This document shows, in pieces, positions 24,500-34,487 of a stretch of DNA of 64,000 bases. The notes under the pieces were generated by a model, which was not told where the DNA came from, did no database searches, and saw only the letters and a program-made list of their open reading frames with translations. Within the stretch, counting starts at the first letter, position 1; every line of letters begins with the position of its first letter. The translations under genes were made by a program, and so were the position numbers. Source of the stretch: Alentia gelatinosa. Taxonomy: Eukaryota > Annelida > Polychaeta > Phyllodocida > Polynoidae. The stretch covers positions 44,312,723-44,376,722 of the forward strand of contig OX465584.1 of NCBI GenBank assembly GCA_950022655.1, in the 5' to 3' direction.

Positions 24500-25104
24500 C
24501 ACGCATACACCAGCTATCGAGGTGACCTCACTCCGGCACCTACTGAGTGTTCTAGACACAGCCAAGTGGCAAGCGGTGCTCACCTGTCTATCGTCTACGT
24601 GTTACCATCCTACTCTGCCGCTCAGCTTGGAGCAGCACTCTGATATACTCAAACCAGCAACCTCCTTCTTGATCGTCTGAACATCGCGTAACCAACCACT
24701 AATAATATGGAACACCTGTGGTTCTTATACCTTCCGACTAATGCGATGTCTTATCATCATGTCTTAACTTCACACTACTCTGTGTTATGACACACATAAT
24801 TATTACAGTTCCTTAGTAATTTCCATACAAGCACATAGTGCAATTTCGTGAGTACATGCTTCACATTTCCGTTTGTAATTTGGAGCACAGCAAATTTGAC
24901 ATATGTTCTATTACATAATGGCCAAACCAAGTGGATTGGTTGCTTGCCAACTCAATGCAATTCCACAATGCACCAGAAAAATAGCGGACGTTACCTGGTG
25001 TAATATGTGATAGGCCAGGCCTCCAGGCTAGGCACAAAGGTAGCCTGACTAGTAGGACTGGTACTACAATCTAGTCTGAGGTGGAGCACTAGCTCAAACA
25101 GACA
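24500..25104. other. No gene recognised
   Basis: Short frames only; nothing delimitable. Confidence 0.4.
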
Positions 25105-25275
25105 GGCTCTACCTGGCCCAATGTGTGTTCATAAGCCCGGCTCTACCTGGCCCAATGTGTGTTCATAAGCCCGGCTCTACCTGGCCCAATGTGTGTTCAT
25201 AAGCCCGGCTCTACCTGGCCCAATGTGTGTTCATAAGCCCGGCTCGACCTGGCCCAGTGTGTGATCATAAGCCGG
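25105..25275. repeat. Tandem repeat, 34-bp unit, 5 copies
   Basis: The unit begins GGCTCTACCTGGCCCAATGT and ends TCATAAGCCC. The first four copies are identical or nearly so; the fifth has several changes. Non-coding. Confidence 0.93.
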
Positions 25276-25824
25276 GCTCCGGAACTGAGTAATCAGAGCC
25301 GCCATTACGCCGGTCGATGCCACTTCCGGTGGCAGGCAATGACTGTATCAGTCCTATAAACCTCGCACATGCGCAATGAGGCATTCCGCGGCCAATCCCG
25401 GAAATAGGATATCTATACAGAACGACCTGAGCATGCTGTACATGCTACAAGACGAGATGGCCAGTTGACGTTCATACATGTATACAGAACAAGGTCCCGC
25501 CGCGTTCCCTGAATAACAGCGATTCCTATCTGGTTATGTAGGATGCTGGGTCGTTCTTTTATTCATTTAATAGCTTACGATTGAAAAAGAAATCATAACG
25601 AAGTCAGAGTCTACATGCGGCTAATGTTTCTACGTGTTCCGTATCACAGTGAACTGCACAGGGTGCAGTACGGAATATTCATATCGGTTTGGGGATACCA
25701 TGCCCTCTGCCATCAATACCTAAAACAACCTTGGTTGTTTTACACTATCAATCAACAAGAGGGAATATCTAACAATAACAATAAACAACATGATAATGCA
25801 GAAATGGGAATTTGAGTGATTGAT
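25276..25824. other. Intergenic, with a dispersed repeat fragment
   Basis: At about 25,696-25,745 a phrase starting ACCATGCCCTCTGCCATC and ending TTGGTTGTTTTAC recurs, diverged, at 36,828-36,877. This is probably the tail of a retroposed repeat. Otherwise no gene. Confidence 0.45.
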
Positions 25825-26772
25825 TTATTCAACCAAACACAAAATGAATTGAAATTTGAATACAATTTTCGAGAAATGATAATCTCTGAATTTATACAAA
25901 CAGCTACAGGCTTTACTAAACATACTGAGCTGCTCCTGCCGTCTGACGGATTCCTCCACCGGGATTCCACACTGGTGCATGAAGGCAGCCTCCGACCTCC
26001 GCCGGGACTGCACGCCTGCCCTGTCCGTGTCCACGCCCATACACGCCATGAGGTACTTCAAAAACGATATCAGATGGCGGTGATCAGGAGGAGTGTACGT
26101 CGAGCCCGCCTTTAACAACGATATCAGATGGCGGTGATCAGGAGGAGTGTACGTCGAGCCCGCCTTTAACAACGATATCAGATGGCGGTGATCAGGAGGA
26201 GTGTACGTCGAGCCCGCCTTTAACAACGATATCAGATGGCGGTAATCAGGAGGAGTGTACGTCGAGCCCGCCTTTAACAACGACATCAGATGGCGGTGAT
26301 CAGGAGGGGTGTACGTCGAGCCCGCCTTTAACAACGATATCAGATGGCGGTGATCAGGAGGAGTGTACGTCGAGCCCGCCTTTAACAACGATATCAGATG
26401 GCGGTGATCAGGAGGGGTGTACGTCGAGCCCGCCTTTAACAACGATATCAGATGGCGGTGATCAGGAGGAGTGTACGTCGAGCCCGCCTTTAACAACGAT
26501 ATCAGATGGCGGTAATCAGGAGGAGTGTACGTCGAGCCCGCCTTTAACAACGATATCAGATGGCGGTGATCAGGAGGGGTGTACGTCGAGCCCGCCTTTA
26601 ACAACGATATCAGATGGCGGTGATCAGGAGGAGTGTACGTCGAGCCCGCCTTTAACAACGATATCAGATGGCGGTGATCAGGAGGAGTGTACGTCGAGCC
26701 CGCCTTTAACAACGATATCAGATGGCGGTGATCAGGAGGGGTGTACGTCGAGCCCGCCTTTAACACGAACAC
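25825..26772 (-). CDS. 315-codon frame with thirteen 18-residue repeats (doubtful gene)
   Basis: The frame starts MFVLKAGS, carries 13 copies of LLKAGSTYTPPDHRHLIS with rare changes (H to Y in two copies, I to M in one), then a unique tail of about 79 residues with CMGVDTDRAGVQSRRR. Since 54 bp is a multiple of three, an array with no stop in one frame stays open automatically, so length alone is not proof of coding. No signal peptide or membrane span is evident. In favour: the array keeps exact 54-bp periodicity and the flanks stay open. Against: no splice context, promoter or known homologue. Confidence 0.3.
   Translation of the reverse strand: MFVLKAGSTYTPPDHRHLISLLKAGSTYTPPDHRHLISLLKAGSTYTPPDHRHLISLLKAGSTYTPPDHRHLISLLKAGSTYTPPDYRHLISLLKAGSTYTPPDHRHLISLLKAGSTYTPPDHRHLISLLKAGSTYTPPDHRHLISLLKAGSTYTPPDHRHLMSLLKAGSTYTPPDYRHLISLLKAGSTYTPPDHRHLISLLKAGSTYTPPDHRHLISLLKAGSTYTPPDHRHLISFLKYLMACMGVDTDRAGVQSRRRSEAAFMHQCGIPVEESVRRQEQLSMFSKACSCLYKFRDYHFSKIVFKFQFILCLVE
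26062..26766. repeat. Minisatellite, 54-bp unit, 13 copies
   Basis: The unit begins AACGATATCAGATGGCGGTG and ends CGAGCCCGCCTTTA. Copies differ at only a few positions (GATATC/GACATC, GGAGGAG/GGAGGGG, GGTGATC/GGTAATC), which implies recent expansion or homogenisation. It underlies the long minus-strand frame. Confidence 0.95.
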
Positions 26773-27779
26773 GGAGTTTGGCGGCTGCGCGTTGAGAGCC
26801 CGACTCCGGCCCTCAGCTAGGCCTTCATCTATCGGCTCCTTTACCCTTTTCTGCGTTTGGCTTTTTTAAAACTTTTATTTTGCACTAGCTCTCCGCGGCG
26901 TTATAGTGCTGTCCCTCCGAGTTCACTGTGAGGGGCTTCAAAATGAGACGACACAGATGCAATCCAAAATTCTACGCGTAGAGATTCCAAGTAGATCTAC
27001 GGGAACTACCCGCTCTGACCCTGTCTCTACATTTAGTGTCTCTACTTTTTGATACACTAGTACATATTATCTTGGATGCCGGAGAAACGGGATATTACTG
27101 GGGAGGTGTTAGGGACACCTCCAATTGTAACAATAGACGGCTGTGTGTGTAATGATAGAATGCTGTGAGTTTCCTTGTCAGTCTTGACACAGCTTATGTA
27201 TCATGTCATACTTTCCAATACATATTGTCGATCTTGTGTTACATTGTCTCATACAAGTTTGTGTTAGAGTTAGAGCATAGATTCTACACTGACTTTGTAC
27301 TGGTTATAGTTAATATAGTTGACTTCGCAATTTGCACTACAAATTCTGGACTGCACCATTTTCTTTTAACATTATTATATATAAAATACCAAAAAAAGAA
27401 AGCAGTACCTTAAAGAACTGGACTTTAAAGATAGGCGTTTTATACACGACAAAGCGACATGCTTTATAACAACTATGTAACAAAGACTTCAGCAATGATA
27501 AATGTACGACCAATGATGATGTATGTCAACAGATAACCTCAATAAACTGCTTTAAAAAAAAAAAGGAAAAAAAAAAGTGATTCTTCACCCAACTAGATGG
27601 ATGATTCTTGGAATAGGCTACAAGAACCTCATGGAGTATGTCTTTAAACTGAATCTTTTTGGAACTTTGAACCTTGACTATCAATCCACAAGGGAAAAAT
27701 TATATTATTTCCTCTTTCTAAACAATGGAAAAATTCCAGATTAGGCGGACCTAATAAAGGGCACGTTAAAGCAATGCGA
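26773..27779. other. No gene; a poly(A)-tailed end at 27,540-27,580
   Basis: AATAAACTGCTTT followed by an A-run (27,539-27,576) looks like the polyadenylated 3' end of a retroposed transcript on the plus strand. The source is not identifiable. The rest is AT-rich with short frames. Confidence 0.4.
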
Positions 27780-29570
27780 ACAAAACCCCAAAAAATTTTG
27801 GAGGAACGTAAATCAACTACTGAATCCTCACGTAGAAAGTGCCCTTCCGAAAATGTTTAATGAAGTTAAAGATATATGGGTAGACCCAAATGAAGTCCCA
27901 ACCTTCCTGAACAATTTTTTCTCGGAGGTAGGCAGTGTACTGGCAAATTCCATTGACCCGGGAGTGATCTCGGTACATCAAGGTGATATAGAAACAGAAA
28001 TTGACCACGCCACCTTCGTTCCCCTTGTAATAAACAATGTGGACTTAATAGAATATGTTAGGGACATAAATATAAGTAAGCTGTCTGGCATTGAGAACTT
28101 ACGTACATCAGTGTTGAAAGATGCCCTGCTAGTACTGATACCACAGCTATCTCATATTTTTTAAAATAGTTTCACTACAGGAGTCTTCCCCCAATCTTGG
28201 AAGGGTGCAACTGTCACACCCATACCAAAAACTGGAAAATTGTCCGATCCATCCAATTGGGGCCCTATATCGATTCTCCAGACCCAATCGAAACTTATCG
28301 AAAAGATGATGCATTCGTACTTAACTTATGTTATGACAACACAGCATTTACTGGATCTAGAAAAGTATGGGTACAGAAAAGGAGTAGGAACCATTGATGC
28401 AATCAGTGACTTAGTTAATGCTCTATATGTTAGTAGGGATAAATCACTTATAATGGGATCAGTGTTCGTTTATTTTCGAAAGGCATTCGACAGTGTGCAC
28501 CACAGGACACTCATTGAAAAACTAAAACAGCTAAATATCACGAAAGAAACTTTATTATGGATTACCTCTTACCTTAGTGGAAGAATTCAAAGAACTAAGC
28601 TAAATGATCAACTTTCGGATTGGCAAGCAACACCCTACGGAGTCCCACAGGGCCCGTTCTTGGCCCTCTTCTATTTATTTTTTACATAAACGATATGACT
28701 GATATTATCAAATCACACGGGTTATCGTATAAACTCTATGCTGACGACTTAGTAATATATAAAGAGGGAAACTGTGGAGTGGAAATATCGTCCACCCTCC
28801 AACGAGGTCTTGATGACTTGCATGAAAGGACTCAGAGGAATCTCTTGACCATAAATAGTAAGAAAACAAAAGTTGTCTGGTTTGGTTCCAAAACAAAGTT
28901 AAAGAAAGCCTCTTTTGAGAACCTTTTCCTGGGTTTAACTCCCCTATCACGAGTAAAGGATTATACTTACCTTGGAGCTGTGCTGGACGACTCACTAAAT
29001 ATGGATAAAAATATGAAACTCACCATTAAAAAACCAAATAGAAAAGTGTTTTTACTAGGGAAAATCAGACAAATGATTACTTCAAAAATGGCCTGTAAAA
29101 TTTATAAACGATGTGTAACCCCTCTCATTGACTATGCGTCCTTGATAGTGGACAAGTAAAGCAAAAAGAAAAACTTCAACGAATTCAAAACAGCTTTACA
29201 AATTTGTCTGGGAGTGGGCCCCAGGGTGCACACTGTTGAAGAACTCCATAACATAACTGGAGTTTTAAGTTTAAGACGTAGATGCAAAGAGCTGCTCCTG
29301 ACTTTCACGAAAAGGAGAATAAGTACAAAACGTGGTATACATGCAACAATAAAATCAGTAGCTGAAAGAGCTCAAGAAAGACAAATAACAATAAGAGCTT
29401 TGAGTAGTAGCATGGTGAAATTACCAAAACCAAAAACTGAGTTTATGAAAAAATCACCAGCATATAGAAGCTCTGTAGCTCGGAATAACTTGCCTGAAAG
29501 TATCCGTAAAATAGAAGGTAAAGACGCCTTCAAACGAGCAGTGAAAAAGTTACCTAACCTAACATAACTA
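27780..29570 (+). pseudogene. Non-LTR retrotransposon reverse transcriptase, lightly broken
   Basis: Segments in order: a pre-RT region with ISKLSGIENLRTSVLK (about 28,070); then WKGATVTPIPKTGKLSDPSN, where the usual W-K-x-A-x-V-x-P-x-x-K block is clear; then GYRKG and VYFRKAFDSVHHRTL (motif A, with F-D); then YGVPQG; then LYADDLVIYKEG (catalytic YADD, near 28,735); then YTYLGAVLDDSLNMDKNM; and a C-terminal region with ASLIV and GVGPRVHTVEELHNITG ending at 29,567. Damage is limited: one in-frame stop near 28,162, a frameshift near 28,650, and frame slips near 29,155. It belongs to the CR1/Jockey-like group; the exact clade is unresolved. A TTA repeat near 29,985-30,006 may be the 3' tail. Confidence 0.87.
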
Positions 29571-30460
29571 TTATACTACCCCTTGGTGATGTATTCTGAT
29601 ATGTTACAACTGTTTCTCATACCATGAGTGTACAGGCAGCGCGGAATCACGAAAGACTTCCATGCGCCAGTGTACAAACGCGTTTTATAGACTCTTGATC
29701 ACTCAATAGAGGGTTGAATTAAGATCACTGTGTTTGAATCTTTGAAATTGTAACGACCAACAAATGTCTTATTTAAGTGTTGACAAATGGGTATTATTTG
29801 GCTTATAAAAAAGTCAAAGGTAGAACAGATACTTATAGCTTATTGCTTTTCACTTTCATCCCTCATTGTTCATTGTTACTTAGCTTTAAGCCTGGATGAC
29901 TATTACACCTACACATTGATTTGTATCAGAGACGATACCCATTTTCCGTATTGTAAAATAGTTAGGGTCTCGAGCCCTGCCTTTATTATTATTATTATTA
30001 TTATTATGATAATGTTTCAACATGTACTATATAAAATAGTGGTGAAATCAATTGTATGAAAGAAATGATGTAGAAGTCAATAACCACACAAGGTATTATG
30101 GAAGATGTACTGACGAATGATACCTGAATAAAAAAACAAAAAAACAACTATGTGCGGGAAGAACTCCAAGCGGATTCGCCCAGAATCGTAGTTTTTTAGA
30201 TATAGCAGGTAAAAAAAAAAAAAAAAAAATTTACTTAATTACTCTTATTGAGCAGCGTTCTAAAACTCATAATCTCTGTGCAAAATAGTTCTTCCATCGC
30301 GAGGCACGAGCCTTCCAGGTGTTCCTGGACCGATGTGAACCGGAACCTCGATTACTTTCTGTCTAGTCTTTTTCGTAATTGCAATGCCTCTGCAACAAAA
30401 CAATCAGAAATTGACTATGATCACTGTGTAGGAATAATTGGGGCTCTTTGCAATTTTTCC
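29571..30460. other. Probable 3' UTR and tail of the retrotransposon, then spacer
   Basis: AT-rich sequence ending in an ATT microsatellite (29,985-30,006), a common 3' tail of non-LTR elements. Further on is an A-run near 30,210-30,229. No gene seen. Confidence 0.45.
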
Positions 30461-31499
30461 AAGCTGTCACCTAACACAAGAAAGTCATCTAGATGATTAA
30501 AGCATACATAACGGGCAGCCCTCATAAACCTGGTGACTGCATTTGTGATTCAATTGAAGATAAACAGGGCAGCTCTAGTACCAAGATTCACGTTGATACG
30601 TCCGATCAGTGTGTCGGATTGCAGTAGCCCGATATGCCGCCGTCATGTCGGTAACCGCCATAAAAGTACCACATTTTAATTCATCAATCACTTTGTCCAC
30701 GTGAGTGAATTTAAAATGATTAAACGTTACACCCATAAACTGGTTAATGGACGCACCCTTAGCCCGCTGACATCTGTTGTCAGTCTATGTCCACCGTCTG
30801 CCTTGGGAAAAGCGCCCAAAGCGTGTACACAATGTGGTTTTTCGTCAATACACGACAATTTCCCACTTGCAAGTTCATCTACAATAATACCATTGATAAA
30901 AGAATAAGATTCATCTGAAGAAAAACGGTAATTATCACCATGATATTCAGAGACCAACATATAAGGATCTACAATCGTAAACCCAGACATAATACCGTCG
31001 AGAATAAATCCGGGTCCGCACCGGCACCGTAAACCCTGTGAGGGCCTCTCGTCAACATGTCCGCCCAACCGTTCAGACACATCTGGGCCCGAATACCTGC
31101 AATAAAATGTGGTACGTTTGCATCAGACATTGGAATATAATCACGAAAACCTGTGAAAAGTTCAAAAAACATCTTTGTAGAACACAAATCTTCAGAATAA
31201 AAGAAAATGTCCAAGTTAGGAGTGCCCCCACAACATTTGCTTTTGCTGGTTGTCAACAATGAATGTGTAGGTATATCAACAGAACCATTAACTTCAGAAA
31301 TCAGGGTGCTGTTTAAGAAGTTACGAGGGACAATTCGTCTGGACGATGGGCGACCTGCCGCGATGGCGGACATTGGGGACGATCCTCTGTCAATATCGTC
31401 TAATAAGCCTGCTCCTACGCGGAGTGTCCTCTCGTCGATGAATACTCTCCTGACTTTGACCCTGACCGTTTGTTGAAGGACATCGTCCAGGTCCAGCAC
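30460..31499 (-). pseudogene. DIRS-like retroelement polyprotein with RT, broken
   Basis: On the minus strand, 31,499-30,969 encodes an N-terminal part (MLDLDDVLQQTVRVK...). A frame shift leads into 31,080-30,727 with GIIVDELASGKLSCIDEKPH and then HALGAFPKADGGHRLTTDVS, the finger region of DIRS-type reverse transcriptases. Further down come TFMAVTDMTAAYRAT (palm motif A, about 30,660-30,620) and RYVCFNHLDDFLVLGDSL (about 30,525-30,470). The last contains the LDDF catalytic box typical of DIRS and Ngaro RTs rather than YADD. Stops and frameshifts separate the pieces. No tyrosine recombinase or split repeats were found next to it, so the element is incomplete. Confidence 0.65.
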
Positions 31500-32273
31500 A
31501 GGACAAGGCTGGGTGTCAGTCTCTTCATAGTCCCACTACCAAAGAATTACTTCCGGAAAAACTTGTTACACCATAAAACCAAATTTAATGTCACTTTAAG
31601 GGTCATTCTGATATTACTCATCAGCATTTATGTCGAGTATAATGTCCACCGGAGGTTCGTTAGATCTCCGCCAGATGTCTCAGCCTCCACCGGGTATCAG
31701 TGACGACCGTCGGCCTGAGACGAGGGTGTTCAATGGGGTTGCGGTCACTCCTGATCTTACCGCCACTCCACACACATCATAAACACCTCCCAGGAGCTGT
31801 CTGTAGGAGACTGGCCGCCATTGTGTAAATAAACGGCTTATTCCTGTGACTTAACCAAGGACAGAGGTACACGTTCCCTCTACGACACCCCCTGTAGGTG
31901 TCGTCCAATTGTCCGTTTTGGGACGATGTAGGACCATGAGGAGGTCAATCCCCTATTGGGGGACAAATTCATTAAACGATATTTCCTACCTCACTTTTTT
32001 TTTTTTTAAGGTTTTTTTTTTTAAAGGTTTTTATTTAGACTGGAGGTGTCAGCTTGGGTGATGAACACCCTATCTTCCGCTGGCTCCAGTAACATATTAC
32101 GCGAACTGCCTCCCAACGTCCTATTTAGGACTTACATGAGGTCAAGGAAAAGGTTTGGTATAAAGTGGTGATACAAACTGACTTGACAAGAAATCAGGAG
32201 GACACAGTTATCAGTAGTAGAAAATTAGCAAAATGCAAGATTGAGAAAAGACTAAATAAGAAGATATAACATA
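31500..32273. other. No gene recognised
   Basis: Short frames, T-runs near 31,997 and 32,015, nothing delimitable. Confidence 0.4.
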
Positions 32274-33226
32274 CACTGCACGAAAACCACCATATTACAT
32301 ATATATATACACCATTGCGATAACGCACGTATCGGCTGAATATTGACTTATTTTCATTTATATACGCCTCTTATACGCGTCTGCGTTTCGGGCGTCTACG
32401 AGACAGTTACCATATGTAGACGCGAGCGACTTGGCTGTCTTTCACGCCTGGCGTATCCAAGATAAAATATGCTCTGCGCGATATATATACGCCAGGCGTA
32501 TGTGTATGTGTATGTGTACCGAAAATTAAAAAAGTCCGCTACCTCTGACATACCCATTGTTGTTTTTAGACCCGCCGACCCCCGTCTCCTGCCACCCCCA
32601 ATCACCCCCCGACTCCCCCCCACTACCCGACGCCACCCCACGCCAGCCTCAGTGAGAAGCTCCCCGCTGCCCGCCGCCCACTGCCCACCGCCCGCCGCCC
32701 GCCGCCAGCCGCGTTTGTACAGGTTGACTCAGTGGGAAACCCTCCCCCACCCTCCACCGCCCGCCCATGCCCGTCGCTGCCCGCCGTGAGGTGTTATGGT
32801 GTCGGGTGGGGGCCGGGTACACATGTCTAGCTGCATTCACACGGGGGTAAGATGATTTCAGTGGTCAGCTATAGGTAACCTTGAAGAGGGTCCTTATATG
32901 CTAGGCCAAGACTGATCACATATAGGCATGGTGTTTTAAAGTCAAATCTATTAGAAAAACGGTAAAAAATTAAATAAATACAGGGTTTATTATGTGTAAT
33001 TAATCAATTTATACTCAATCCGGTTTTATAAATGTTTTATAAAATAAATTGGTAATATAAGATTGTATTTTTCATATAATACAGACTTGGATGGTTAATG
33101 TAAAATGAAATATGCTACCAGTAGTGTCCCCAAGCTGCAAAGATCGGAACTAATGGATGGTGGTGTATATACAACGGAATCAGGCGTATATATGACGTAT
33201 ATAAGACCGCACCATGGACATGTATA

Positions 33227-34367
33227 TTAAAAAACATGGTTATGACGCCAGTACGGCAAAACTTATTCGAGGTGTCGACGATTTATCGTCGACTCCGAGA
33301 ATAAATTTTGCCATACTGGCGTCATCAACATGTTTTTTATTATTATATACCTTAGATTGGTTATAATCCTCCGATATCGACTCTGTTGACACTATCACTG
33401 TCCACCAGCGCGGCAAGTACATCACGATGCTCATCTGGAAGTTGATTGGCCTGCGCGAGTTACATTTGATCTTCGAACAGATCTTTGGTTCAAATAGATA
33501 GCGTTAACGCGAACCTGAACTACGCTTGGAGAATGTGAAGTTACCCGGATTCACTTTTTACATCACCAATCGTATCACTACTGAATGTTTATTTGATTAA
33601 ACGGAACGGAATATCGGGTTCGGAGAGTGAGGTTAACATTTTCCAGTTACCATGGCACCTTGGTTCGTAGTGCCTGAATTCGCGTGTTTCGATGCATCTG
33701 ACACGCGCAACGTAACGAGTTATAACGTGTATTGACCAAATATCGAAGCAACTAACATAGCTTTAACCTTAGAACGTTTAAATCGCGAACATATGCAATA
33801 TTGAACGAATAATCACTCACCTTGCCGACTTAACAGTGTGGCTGCCGATGATGCCATCAATGGGATTCCCCAGAGCGTAGGGAAACCCCGATAATGACGT
33901 CATACAAACGCGATCTTTCTTGTTGACATTTGGAAGTTGCCCGCTCGGCGAGGGTCGGTGTTGATATCGAACGAATACACGTAGTTAAGCAATTTACACG
34001 GTATTGCGTGCATGCTAAACGCTATCCACCTCGATATTTGGTCAATACAGGTGATAACTCGTTGCGTTGCGCGTGTAGGACGCATCGGAACACGCGAAGT
34101 GAAGGGATCCGCCATTTGCAATTCTTCTGCCCAGATTCATATTGTCGGCCTCTTGGCCAATCAGATTCCGTTATTTGTTCAAAGCACGCCGTACTAAGGT
34201 CAAAGCACGCCGTACTAAGGTCCAAAGCACGCCGTACTAAGGTTCAAAGCATGCAATCTGTATGTAAGTACGATGCTACACGGCTTATCGCGCAATACGT
34301 GCGATACGAATGAACCCCCCAGCAGCAGACAGTAAGGTGTGTCATTTAGTGCATAGGTATATAATAA
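33227..34367 (-). mobile_element. Hairpin-bearing TTAT element H5, nested in CACTA copy C
   Basis: The hairpin at 33,228-33,341 has arms of about 52 nt around GTCGAC. It is followed by TTATTATATACC (to about 33,351), and the far end is the inverted GGTATATAATAA (ending 34,367). The inserted block is revealed by comparison with copy B. Flanking TATA on each side cannot be read as a duplication with confidence because the site is TA-repeat. It contains four copies of a 22-bp AAAGCACGCCGTACTAAGGT repeat and a GGCCAATCAG word near 34,155. Confidence 0.68.
34179..34251. repeat. Tandem repeat, about 22-bp unit, 3.5 copies
   Basis: The unit is TCAAAGCACGCCGTACTAAG plus one or two bases, repeated with small length changes. 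It lies inside element H5. Confidence 0.9.
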
Positions 34368-34487
34368 TATACGCCACTAGATAAGGCGTCTACGAGACGG
34401 ATAACAGGTCGAACTTCGAGACGCCAAATCCTACTGTTAGACGCGTTTCGGATACATATGTAAAGCGGTAGGTTTCGTGCAGTGATA

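Larger units (their letters stand above)
32274..34484. mobile_element. CACTA-like non-autonomous DNA transposon, copy C, with nested insertion
   Basis: Ends CACTGCACGAAAACCACC and the inverted GGTTTCGTGCAGTG, flanked by ATA on both sides (32271-32273, 34485-34487). It is the reverse orientation of copy B, including the C/G-rich core (32,560-32,810). Removing the insertion at 33,227-34,367 leaves about 1,070 bp, against 1,064 bp for copy B. Confidence 0.85.

Noticed and set aside
25105..25275. Five regularly spaced 34-bp units resembling a CRISPR array
   Set aside because: The units are contiguous with no unique spacers, and the DNA is animal nuclear.
33223..34371. TATA as a 4-bp target duplication around element H5
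   Set aside because: The site lies in a TA repeat, so duplication and no-duplication readings cannot be told apart.
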